Of a DNA stretch of 9,069 bases, positions 1-6,260 are shown one piece after another. The notes under the pieces were generated by a model. That model had not been told where the DNA came from and did no database searches. It was given only the letters and a program-made list of their open reading frames with translations. Numbering within the stretch: the first letter of the stretch is position 1; each line of letters starts with the position of its first letter. A program made the position numbers and the translations under genes. The stretch comes from Candidatus Accumulibacter vicinus (GTDB lineage Bacteria; Pseudomonadota; Gammaproteobacteria; Burkholderiales; Rhodocyclaceae): positions 1 through 9,069 of the forward strand of contig DIME01000027.1 of the NCBI GenBank assembly GCA_002425405.1, given 5' to 3'.

Positions 1-1727
1 TGGTCAGCGAGATCGACCCGAAGGTCGACCCGCTGTCCCCGGACAACAAGCTGATCTACGCGACCGGCCCGCTGACCGGCACGATGGCGTCGACCGGCGG
101 CCGCTATTCGGTGATTACCAAAGGACCCCTGACCGGCGCGATTGCTTGCTCGAATTCGGGAGGCTATTTTGGGGCCGAGCTGAAATCGGCAGGCTGGGAC
201 ATGATCATCTTCGAGGGCAAGTCGCCGCAACCGGTCTATCTGCACATTGAAAACGAGCAAGCGACCCTGCTGCCCGCAATCGACCTGTGGGGAAAGACCG
301 TCTGGAACACCGAAGGCACCCTCAAGAAGCGTCATCAGGATTCGCTGCTGCGGGTATCGAGCATCGGTCGCGCCGGAGAAAACCAGGTCCTGTTCGCAGC
401 AATCGTCAATGACCTGCACCGCGCCGCCGGTCGCTCCGGCGTCGGCGCAGTGATGGGGTCAAAGAATCTCAAGGCGGTTGCCGTGCGCGGTACGCTCGGT
501 GTGGGCAATATCGCCAATCCCAAGGCTTTCATGGCGGCCGTGACCGCCGGCAAGCAGGTGCTGGCAGAGAATGCGGTCACCGGCCAGGGTCTGCCGACCT
601 ATGGCACGCAGGTGCTGATGAACGTCATCAACGAAATGGGCGCTTCGCCAACGCGCAACCACCGCGATGTACAGTTCGAAGGGGCACGCAAGATTTCGGC
701 CGAAGCGATGCACGAAAAACGCGCCACCGACGGCAGGACACATCTGGTCACCAATCAGGCCTGCTTTGGCTGCACCATCGCCTGCGGCCGGATTTCGCGG
801 ATCGACGAAACACACTTCTCGGTGCAGACCAAACCGGAATACTGGGGTGCCAACGGGGGCCTCGAATATGAAAGCGCCTGGGCGCTGGGCAATGCCAACG
901 GCGTCGACGATCTGGAGGCCCTGCAATACGCCAACCTGCTGTGCAACGAAGACGGCATGGATCCGATCTCGTTCGGGGCGACGGTCGGTGCGGTCATGGA
1001 GCTTTACGAACTGGGTATCCTGACCAGGGAAGAGATCGGCCTCGACGCGCCCTTCGGTTCCGCCGCAGCCTTGTGCAGACTGGCGGAAATGACAGTGTGC
1101 GGCGAAGGCTTCGGCAAGATCGTCGGGCAGGGATCGAAGCGTTTGTGTACCCAATACGGCCGGCCGGAGTTGTCGATGACTGTCAAGGGACAGGAGTTTC
1201 CGGCCTACGACGGGCGCGCGCTGCAGGGCATGGGTCTGGCCTATGCGACCTCGAACCGCGGTGCCTGCCATCTGCGTGGCTACGTGGTTTCCAGCGAGGT
1301 ATTCGGGATTCCGGTCAAGACCGACCCCAGGGACACCGACGGCAAGCCCGAACTCCTGAAAGCTTTTCAGGATGCCACAGCGATCGTCGATTCGAGCGGT
1401 CTGTGCGTGTTCACCACCTTTGCGTGGACCCTGAACGATATTCAGCCTCAGATTCAGGCGGCTTGTCCGGGCGACTGGTCGCTCGAATCGCTGCTGGCGA
1501 TGGGCGAGCGAATCTGGAACCTCGAACGCGACTTCAACCTGGCGGCGGGCCTCACCGGCAAGGACGATACCCTGCCGCCGCGCCTGCTCACCGAACCGTG
1601 CAAGACCGGTGCTTCGAAGGGCATGGTGGCCGAACTCGGGAAAATGCTGCCAGAGTATTACCGCCTGCGCGGCTGGACCCCGGACGGCGTCCCGACGGCG
1701 GCTACGCGCACGCGTCTGGGTCTCTGA
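1..1727 (+). CDS. aorB: Tungsten-containing aldehyde:ferredoxin oxidoreductase, catalytic subunit (5' partial)
   Basis: This enzyme oxidises aldehydes to carboxylic acids at a tungsten-bis-pterin centre and passes electrons to an adjacent [4Fe-4S] cluster. The reading frame is open from base 3, upstream of the ATG at 84, and the upstream residues (NKLIYATGPLTGT) already belong to the conserved AOR N-terminal domain, so 84 is not the start. About 574 residues are present against 600-620 for the family, so roughly 30-45 N-terminal residues are missing. The cluster ligands are visible: CxxCxxxC encoded at 762, 771 and 783 (CFGCTIAC), and the late fourth Cys at 1404 within DSSGLC, the classic AOR motif. 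An FAD/NAD subunit and a MoaD-like gene follow directly, as in the Aromatoleum-type NAD-dependent AOR, which supports aorB rather than an archaeal-type stand-alone enzyme. The substrate cannot be read from sequence. Family assignment is very secure; the symbol is by analogy. Confidence 0.93.
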   Translation, partial: VSEIDPKVDPLSPDNKLIYATGPLTGTMASTGGRYSVITKGPLTGAIACSNSGGYFGAELKSAGWDMIIFEGKSPQPVYLHIENEQATLLPAIDLWGKTVWNTEGTLKKRHQDSLLRVSSIGRAGENQVLFAAIVNDLHRAAGRSGVGAVMGSKNLKAVAVRGTLGVGNIANPKAFMAAVTAGKQVLAENAVTGQGLPTYGTQVLMNVINEMGASPTRNHRDVQFEGARKISAEAMHEKRATDGRTHLVTNQACFGCTIACGRISRIDETHFSVQTKPEYWGANGGLEYESAWALGNANGVDDLEALQYANLLCNEDGMDPISFGATVGAVMELYELGILTREEIGLDAPFGSAAALCRLAEMTVCGEGFGKIVGQGSKRLCTQYGRPELSMTVKGQEFPAYDGRALQGMGLAYATSNRGACHLRGYVVSSEVFGIPVKTDPRDTDGKPELLKAFQDATAIVDSSGLCVFTTFAWTLNDIQPQIQAACPGDWSLESLLAMGERIWNLERDFNLAAGLTGKDDTLPPRLLTEPCKTGASKGMVAELGKMLPEYYRLRGWTPDGVPTAATRTRLGL

Positions 1728-1728
1728 G

Positions 1729-2979
1729 GTGACCCGCCATGTCATTATCGGCAACGGCCCGGCTGGAGTTGTTGCTGCCGAGACCCTGCGGCGTGCCGAT
1801 GCAGAGGCCGGAATTACACTGATTGGCGATGAAGCCGAGCCGCCGTATTCCCGGATGGCGATTCCCTACCTGCTGATGGGGAAGATCGACGAAGCGGGCA
1901 CTTATCTGCGCAAGGATGCAGATCATTTCGAGCGTTTGCGAATCCGCATGCTGCTTGGCCGGGTCGCCTCCATCAATAGCGGCGCACGCACGCTCAGCCT
2001 GGCGGATGGCGGCGTGCTTCCCTACGATCGCCTGTTGATCGCCAGCGGTGCGCAGCCGGTGCGCCCGCCGGTTCCCGGCATCGATCTGCCGAAGGTCCTG
2101 TCGTGCTGGACACTGGCCGATGCGCGGGCAATCGTCGCCGGCCTGGGCCGGGGCGTACGTGTGCTGCAGATGGGCGCCGGTTTCATCGGTTGCATCATCA
2201 TGGAGTCGCTGGCGGCGCGCGACCCGCAACTGACGGTCGTCGAGATGGGCGACCGGATGGTGCCGCGGATGCTTGATGCCGTGGCTGGGGCGATGCTTCG
2301 CCGCTGGTGCGAGGCGCGAGGGGTGCGCGTCCTGACCGGCCGGCGGGTAGTGGCGATTGCTGCGGCAGGCGAAGCGCTGCGGGTCCAGCTCGACGATGGC
2401 CAAACCCTGGAGGTCGACGCGCTGCTCAATGCGACGGGAGTCAGGCCGAACATCGCATTCCTCGATGGCAGCGGTGTCGCGGTCGATGCCGGAGTGCTCG
2501 TCGACGCGTCAATGCAGACCAGCGTCGCCGGTATCTACGCAGCCGGCGACGTCGCGGAAGCGGTCGAATTCGGAACCGGTCTGCGCGTCGTCAATGCCAT
2601 TCAGCCCGATGCCGTCGAGCAGGCGCGCATCGCGGCACTCAATATGGCCGGTCAGCCGGCAGTCTTGCCCGGCACCTTCGTTTTCAACGTTCTCGACACT
2701 CTGGGGCTGATTTCCGCGTCCTTTGGCCAATGGCAGGGCGTTGCCGGTGGCGAAACCGCGCAACTCCTCGACGAAACCCGGTTTCGTTACCTGCGTCTGG
2801 CGTTTGCGGGTGATCGGCTGGTCGGCGCCAATTGCATCGGCCATACCGAGCACATCGGAGTACTGCGTGGACTGATTCAGGGACGGGTGCGTCTCGGAGA
2901 GTGGAAAGATCGTCTGCTCGCCAGCCCCCTGCAACTCGGCGAAGCCTATCTCGCCAGGGGACTGGCCATGGCGCACTGA
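1729..2979 (+). CDS. aorC: FAD/NAD(P)-binding oxidoreductase subunit of aldehyde oxidoreductase (AorC-like)
   Basis: This is a class I pyridine-nucleotide-disulfide-type flavoprotein of 416 residues that most likely takes electrons from the AOR Fe-S chain and reduces NAD(P)+. An N-terminal FAD dinucleotide fold is shown by G8-N-G10-P-A-G13. A second Rossmann fold for NAD(P) has G149-A-G151-F-I-G154, and the second FAD contact is Y270-A-A-G-D274. I see no redox CxxxxC disulfide after the first Rossmann motif, so it resembles NADH-dependent ferredoxin/rubredoxin/nitrite reductase flavoproteins rather than thiol reductases. I chose GTG at 1729, one base after the aorB stop, because the FAD motif follows after seven residues; the open frame extends to 1609, but that part only overlaps aorB. 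The stop overlaps the next start by one base (TGATG), suggesting coupled translation. The symbol follows the Aromatoleum AOR by analogy. Confidence 0.85.
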   Translation: MTRHVIIGNGPAGVVAAETLRRADAEAGITLIGDEAEPPYSRMAIPYLLMGKIDEAGTYLRKDADHFERLRIRMLLGRVASINSGARTLSLADGGVLPYDRLLIASGAQPVRPPVPGIDLPKVLSCWTLADARAIVAGLGRGVRVLQMGAGFIGCIIMESLAARDPQLTVVEMGDRMVPRMLDAVAGAMLRRWCEARGVRVLTGRRVVAIAAAGEALRVQLDDGQTLEVDALLNATGVRPNIAFLDGSGVAVDAGVLVDASMQTSVAGIYAAGDVAEAVEFGTGLRVVNAIQPDAVEQARIAALNMAGQPAVLPGTFVFNVLDTLGLISASFGQWQGVAGGETAQLLDETRFRYLRLAFAGDRLVGANCIGHTEHIGVLRGLIQGRVRLGEWKDRLLASPLQLGEAYLARGLAMAH

Positions 2980-3233
2980 TGGAAATCACCTTGAAGCTGT
3001 TCGCTTCGCTTTCCGATTACCTGCCCGTGACGGCCCGGCGGACCAATGCCCTATCACTCGACGTTGCCGACGGGTGCAGCGTCGCCTCGGTCATTGATTC
3101 CTGGGCGCTGCCGCCGCGTCTGGTGCATCTGGTCCTGGTCAATGGCGAATTCATTCCGCCGCAGTTACGCGCCGAGCGCTGCCTGGCGCCAGACGACGTT
3201 CTGGCGATCTGGCCACCGATTGCTGGCGGTTAA
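2979..3233 (+). CDS. MoaD/ThiS-family sulfur carrier protein
   Basis: This small ubiquitin-like protein of 84 residues ends in PPIAGG, the Gly-Gly tail that MoaD and ThiS proteins carry as a thiocarboxylate. MoaD donates sulfur for the dithiolene of molybdopterin, the organic part of the tungsten cofactor used by AOR. Other family signs are the N-terminal strand MEITLKLFASLSDYLP, the central HLVLVNGEFI strand-turn and the late LAPDDVLAIWPP segment before the tail. The ATG at 2979 shares its A with the aorC stop; no good Shine-Dalgarno sequence is near it, so re-initiation after aorC is likely. An upstream start in the same frame (2832) would lie inside aorC and is unlikely. Its position suggests a dedicated carrier for the tungsten enzyme rather than the general housekeeping MoaD, and bacterial aor operons are known to carry such a gene. 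Family is secure; the dedicated role is inference. Confidence 0.85.
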   Translation: MEITLKLFASLSDYLPVTARRTNALSLDVADGCSVASVIDSWALPPRLVHLVLVNGEFIPPQLRAERCLAPDDVLAIWPPIAGG

Positions 3234-3236
3234 GCC

Positions 3237-3512
3237 GTGGCCCATTTCACGATGACCTTGACGCTTCGTGAATTCGAGCGCCAATTGCAGCCGCTGTTGA
3301 CCGGCTGGACAGCCGAACCACAAGCGCATGGTTGGCACCTCAGGCGTCCAGAGCGCAGCGTAATCATTTCCTGCTCGCAGCGACCGGCGCTGCGGCTTGG
3401 CGTACTGCTGCTGCCGCGTCTCGATGTGTCAATTGCCTTCAGCGGCAACGCCGACCAGGAAGCCGATTTCATCGAAGACTTCCTGCGCTATTTCCGGCGC
3501 GGCGGCGGCTGA
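3237..3512 (+). CDS. Small conserved-looking protein of unknown function, last gene of the aor operon
   Basis: This 91-residue protein is not one I recognise. It starts at GTG 3237, three bases after the MoaD-like stop; ATG 3252 is an alternative giving 86 residues, and neither has a clear Shine-Dalgarno sequence. The N-terminal part (LREFERQLQPLLTGW) looks helical. The middle (HGWHLRRPERSVIISC...RLGVLLLPRLDVSIAFSG) looks like several beta strands, and the C-terminal DFIEDFLRYF segment is amphipathic helix, followed by RRGGG. There is no signal peptide, membrane segment or metal-binding cysteine set (one Cys only). Its tight spacing suggests co-transcription with the aldehyde oxidoreductase genes and perhaps a role in cofactor maturation, but that is guilt by association. 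The C-terminal glycines recall the MoaD tail, although the apparent strand order does not look like a ubiquitin fold. Confidence 0.65.
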   Translation: MAHFTMTLTLREFERQLQPLLTGWTAEPQAHGWHLRRPERSVIISCSQRPALRLGVLLLPRLDVSIAFSGNADQEADFIEDFLRYFRRGGG

Positions 3513-3514
3513 TG

Positions 3515-3523
3515 TGGTAGCAT
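3515..3523 (+). promoter_or_regulatory. Putative extended -10 promoter element for ffs
   Basis: TGGTAGCAT fits the extended -10 pattern TGnTAnnnT. It ends five bases before the first base of the predicted 4.5S RNA stem (3529), the expected distance to a transcription start. No good -35 hexamer is visible; the upstream promoter region would lie within the 3' end of the preceding small gene. Confidence 0.45.
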
Positions 3524-3528
3524 CTCAA

Positions 3529-3628
3529 GTGGCGGGTCTCCCCGCATCGCAGGATGGTGAACCTGGTCAGGTCCGGAAGGAAGCAGCCACAGCCGTCTGA
3601 TGTGAGTGCCGGGGGTAAGGCTCGCCAC
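3529..3628 (+). ncRNA. ffs: 4.5S signal recognition particle RNA (bacterial small SRP RNA)
   Basis: This is the RNA core of the signal recognition particle, which binds Ffh (SRP54) and directs nascent membrane proteins to FtsY and the translocon. The nearly invariant apical domain is present: GGTCAGGTCCGGAAGGAAGC at 3567-3586, containing the GGAAG tetraloop and the symmetric internal loop that bind the Ffh M domain. The ends pair: GTGGCG at 3529-3534 with CGCCAC at 3623-3628, and GGGTCTCCCCGC-type 5' arm sequence faces GTGCCGGGGG on the 3' arm. The length of about 100 nt matches the small bacterial form without an Alu domain. The exact ends are set from pairing and may be off by a few bases. 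I see no clear intrinsic terminator after it. Its position just before dnaX is common in Betaproteobacteria. No protein is encoded here, although frames happen to be open across it. Confidence 0.95.
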
Positions 3629-3717
3629 CCTCCGCTTCCCTTCTGCTGCCGACTTTTGCCCAGATTTGCCCCGACCCCCCCGTGGTCAACAACTTCAGTG
3701 GGACCGGTAACGCCATC

Positions 3718-3726
3718 TGCTAGAAT
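3718..3726 (+). promoter_or_regulatory. Putative extended -10 promoter of dnaX
   Basis: TGCTAGAAT matches the extended -10 consensus TGnTATAAT with one mismatch. It lies eight bases before the dnaX ATG, so transcription would begin at or within about two bases of the start codon. No convincing -35 is seen. The same TGn-extended design occurs before ffs. Confidence 0.55.
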
Positions 3727-3734
3727 TCCCGCCC

Positions 3735-5291
3735 ATGAGTTACCAAGTCTTGGCGCGCAAATGGCGCCCGCGAACGTTTGCCAGCCTGGTCGGGCAGGAA
3801 CACGTCGTCCGGGCATTGACGCATGCGCTGACCGAACAACGTCTGCATCATGCCTATCTGTTTACCGGTACGCGCGGAGTTGGAAAAACCACGCTGGCGC
3901 GCATTCTTGCCAAAGCGCTGAATTGCGAAAGTGGCGTCACGGCGACTCCCTGTGGCGTCTGTTCGGCCTGTCGGGAAATCGACTCCGGGCGTTTCGTCGA
4001 TCTGCTCGAAGTGGACGCAGCGACCAATACCAAGGTCGACGAAATGCGGCAGCTCCTCGAGAACGCGGTCTATGCGCCAACGCGTGGCCGCTTCAAGGTC
4101 TATGTGATCGACGAAGTCCATATGCTCTCGAACTCGGCCTTCAACGCCATGCTGAAGACCCTCGAAGAACCTCCGGAGCACGTCAAATTCATTCTTGCAA
4201 CCACCGATCCGCAGAAGATTCCGATAACCGTGCTGTCACGCTGCCTGCAGTTCAATCTCAAGCAGATGACACAGCCGCTGATTGCCGGTCATCTCAAACA
4301 CATTCTCGAAGTCGAGTCGATCAGCGCCGAAGCAGCTGCCCTGCAACTGCTGGCGCGCTCGGCAGCAGGCAGCATGCGTGATGCGCTGTCGCTGCTCGAC
4401 CAGGCGATTGCGCATGGTTCGGGCAAGATCGAGGAAGCACAGGTACGCGAGATGCTCGGTGCGGTTGATCTTGACCACCTGTTCTTGATAGCCGATGCCC
4501 TGCTCGCCGGAGATGCGGCAGCCATGCTCCAGGTGGCCGATGACATGGCCACGCGCAGCCTGTCCTTTGACTCAGCATTGCAGGAGATGGCCAGTCTGTT
4601 CACCCGTTTGCAGATTGCCCAGCTCGCCCCCCAGGCGATCGCCGACGATTTCCCGGAGCGTCCGCGCCTTCTCGAAATCTCGGCCAGACTCGATCCGGAG
4701 TTCGTTCAGCTCGCTTACCAGATTGCCGTGCATGGCCGTCAGGAATTACCCTTGGCACCTGATGAACAGGCCGGTTTCATCATGACGCTGCTGCGCCTGT
4801 ATGCTTTTCGTCCCGCGCTCGACGATCAATCTGGCGGACGACAGCGAGGCGCCGCTCCGGCGGGTGACCCGCTGCCAGCGTCCTCATCGACGCTGGCGCC
4901 TGCAGAAGCCGGCTCCGGGGTTGGCTGGCATGGCATTCTCGCCGCCCTCAAGCTCAGCGGTATGGCGCGGGAACTGGCGCAGCACTGTGAATTGCGCGAA
5001 CTTGGGAAGGCACGGATGGTCCTCAGTCTTTCTCCGACGCACCGCCATTTGCTGATGAAACCTGCACAGGACAAGCTGCAGCAATCGCTCGCCGAGCATT
5101 TTGGCCATCCGCTGCAACTGGCGATCGAACTTGAAGAAGGCTCAGGGGATACTCCCGCCGCTGCCGCACAACGCGACCACCGTGAACGCATGGATCGCGC
5201 CATCGCTTCAGTCGAGCAGGATGGCTTCGTGCGGCAGCTCATCGAGACGTTCGACGCTACCCTGATCGAATCTTCCATAAAACCCATTTAA
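3735..5291 (+). CDS. dnaX: DNA polymerase III subunit gamma/tau
   Basis: This is the AAA+ motor subunit of the clamp loader, which loads the beta clamp on primed DNA and, as tau, couples polymerase and helicase. The N-terminus MSYQVLARKWRPRTF is the family's canonical start, so ATG 3735 is firm. The Walker A motif is G45-TRGVGKT52. The zinc module uses C64, C73, C76 and C79. Walker B is VIDEVH (D126, E127), and the SRC motif with the arginine finger is S168-R169-C170. A sensor-2 region (SMRDALSLLDQAI) lies at about 213-225, and the clamp-loader collar domain runs to about residue 360. A short Ala/Pro/Gly linker (about 361-397) precedes a C-terminal domain ending in FDATLIESSIKPI, the tau polymerase-binding end. 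At 518 residues it is shorter than E. coli tau (643). No A-rich slippery site is seen in the linker, so a separate gamma product is not predicted. No Shine-Dalgarno precedes the start. Confidence 0.97.
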   Translation: MSYQVLARKWRPRTFASLVGQEHVVRALTHALTEQRLHHAYLFTGTRGVGKTTLARILAKALNCESGVTATPCGVCSACREIDSGRFVDLLEVDAATNTKVDEMRQLLENAVYAPTRGRFKVYVIDEVHMLSNSAFNAMLKTLEEPPEHVKFILATTDPQKIPITVLSRCLQFNLKQMTQPLIAGHLKHILEVESISAEAAALQLLARSAAGSMRDALSLLDQAIAHGSGKIEEAQVREMLGAVDLDHLFLIADALLAGDAAAMLQVADDMATRSLSFDSALQEMASLFTRLQIAQLAPQAIADDFPERPRLLEISARLDPEFVQLAYQIAVHGRQELPLAPDEQAGFIMTLLRLYAFRPALDDQSGGRQRGAAPAGDPLPASSSTLAPAEAGSGVGWHGILAALKLSGMARELAQHCELRELGKARMVLSLSPTHRHLLMKPAQDKLQQSLAEHFGHPLQLAIELEEGSGDTPAAAAQRDHRERMDRAIASVEQDGFVRQLIETFDATLIESSIKPI

Positions 5292-5314
5292 TCGTTCACA
5301 GCGAGGCAAGCAAG

Positions 5315-5638
5315 ATGATGAAAGGCGGAATCGCCGGCCTGATGAAGCAGGCTCAGCAGATGCAAGAAAACATGAAGAAAGCCCAGGAAGAGCTCGCGCA
5401 GCTTGAAGTCGAGGGACAATCCGGTGCCGGCGTGGTCAGGGTACTGATGACCTGTGGCCATAGTATTAGAAGGGTTATAATTGACCCTTCGGTGATGGAC
5501 GACAGGGAGATGCTCGAGGATCTCGTGGCAGCCGCCCTGAACGACGCCATGCGGCGCGCCGAAGAGGTCTCCCAGCAACGGATGGCCGGTTTTTCCGCGG
5601 GACTCAATCTGCCACCCGGGTTCAAAATGCCGTTCTAA
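5315..5638 (+). CDS. ybaB: YbaB/EbfC family nucleoid-associated protein
   Basis: This DNA-binding protein of the YbaB/EbfC family forms dimers shaped like tweezers and is nearly always encoded between dnaX and recR. The 107 residues match the family length. The opening MMKGGIAGLMKQAQQMQENM, the long helix continuing through KKAQEELAQLEVEGQSGAG, and the ending GLNLPPGFKMPF are characteristic. ATG 5315 is chosen over the adjacent ATG 5318 because GAGG at 5303-5306 gives 8-base spacing. Its stop overlaps the recR start by one base (TAATG), so translation is probably coupled. Its job in the cluster is not settled in the literature as I know it; links to nucleoid structure and RecFOR-type recombination have been proposed. 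One odd feature is a short run of rare, AT-rich codons at 5462-5482, described under findings. Confidence 0.95.
   Translation: MMKGGIAGLMKQAQQMQENMKKAQEELAQLEVEGQSGAGVVRVLMTCGHSIRRVIIDPSVMDDREMLEDLVAAALNDAMRRAEEVSQQRMAGFSAGLNLPPGFKMPF
5476..5481 (+). promoter_or_regulatory. Perfect TATAAT inside ybaB, possible internal promoter for recR
   Basis: A consensus -10 hexamer sits in the loop of a 7-bp inverted repeat (5469-5475 with 5484-5490) in an otherwise GC-rich gene, about 160 bases before recR. There is no recognisable -35 at 16-18 bases and no TGn extension, so promoter activity is uncertain. Confidence 0.25.
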
Positions 5639-6240
5639 TGAATACACCGTCGAGCCTCGAATCATTGATCGAGGCTTTGCGTTGTCTGCCGGGCGTGGGC
5701 CCAAAATCGGCACAGCGCATGGCTTACCATCTGTTGCAGCACAACCGCATGGGTGCCCAGCGTCTGGCTGACTCGCTGCAACTGGCTCTCGGCGCACTCC
5801 GTCACTGCCAGCGCTGCAACACCTTTACCGAGTCCGAAATCTGTGCCCGCTGCCTCTCGCACAAGCGTGACCCCAAGCTGCTCTGCGTTGTCGAAACGCC
5901 GGTGGACATGAACATGCTTGAGCAGACGCACGCCTATTCCGGCTTGTACTACGTGTTGATGGGTCGCGTTTCACCGCTCGATGGGATCGGCCCTGGCGAA
6001 TTGCATCTCGAGCGTTTGCTGGCTCGTGCCTGCGATGGCGTGGTGCGAGAAGTGATCATCGCCACCAACTACACCAATGAGGGTGAAGCAACTGCGCACT
6101 ACCTCTCCGAATTGCTTAAAAGTCGTGGCGTCAGCGTATCGCGCATCGCACGCGGCGTGCCGGTCGGCGGCGAACTCGAATATGTCGATGCAGGAACACT
6201 GGCGCAAGCCCTACGCGAGCGTCGACCGCTTGCTGGTTAA
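5638..6240 (+). CDS. recR: Recombination mediator protein RecR
   Basis: RecR works with RecO (and RecF) to load RecA onto SSB-coated single-stranded DNA during gap repair. The 200 residues match the usual length of about 200. Domains in order: a helix-hairpin-helix, LPGVGPKSAQRMAYHLL at about 17-33, where G19, G21 and K23 mark the DNA-binding turn; a C4 zinc finger with C57, C60, C69 and C72; a Toprim domain from about 80, including LCVVETPVDMNMLEQT and GLYYVLMGRVSPLDGIGPG; and a C-terminal Walker-B-like region with ARGVPVGGELEYVDAGTLAQAL. ATG 5638 overlaps the ybaB stop and gives the expected N-terminus, so expression is likely coupled to ybaB. Nothing in the gene looks damaged. The 100-base gap after it holds the pet promoter, and I see no intrinsic terminator for the recR transcript there. 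Confidence 0.97.
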   Translation: MNTPSSLESLIEALRCLPGVGPKSAQRMAYHLLQHNRMGAQRLADSLQLALGALRHCQRCNTFTESEICARCLSHKRDPKLLCVVETPVDMNMLEQTHAYSGLYYVLMGRVSPLDGIGPGELHLERLLARACDGVVREVIIATNYTNEGEATAHYLSELLKSRGVSVSRIARGVPVGGELEYVDAGTLAQALRERRPLAG

Positions 6241-6260
6241 GCCGTTTCGGGTCTTCTCGA

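Noticed and set aside
84..1727. ATG 84 as the start of the aldehyde oxidoreductase gene
   Set aside because: The frame is open back to base 3 and the residues upstream are conserved AOR N-terminal sequence, so the gene is simply cut by the window edge.
1609..1728. ATG 1609 as the aorC start
   Set aside because: It would add 40 residues overlapping aorB and lacking family resemblance; GTG 1729 places the FAD motif at residue 8 as usual.
459..1754. Long open frame on the minus strand (431 codons) opposite aorB
   Set aside because: It is antisense to a clear AOR gene, has no recognisable domain, and long antisense frames are expected in GC-rich coding DNA.
3629..3734. Intrinsic terminator for ffs
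   Set aside because: The only short T run (TTTT near 3653) is not preceded by an inverted repeat I can find.
3883..3892. Run of five A in dnaX as a programmed frameshift site
   Set aside because: It encodes the invariant Walker A lysine near the N-terminus, far from the linker where frameshifting would make gamma, and it is not a slippery heptamer.
3554..4381. Open frame of 275 codons running through ffs into dnaX
   Set aside because: It overlaps the SRP RNA and the certain dnaX frame and has no coherent protein features.
5481..5486. TTGACC inside ybaB as a -35 element
   Set aside because: No acceptable -10 is found 16-18 bases downstream.
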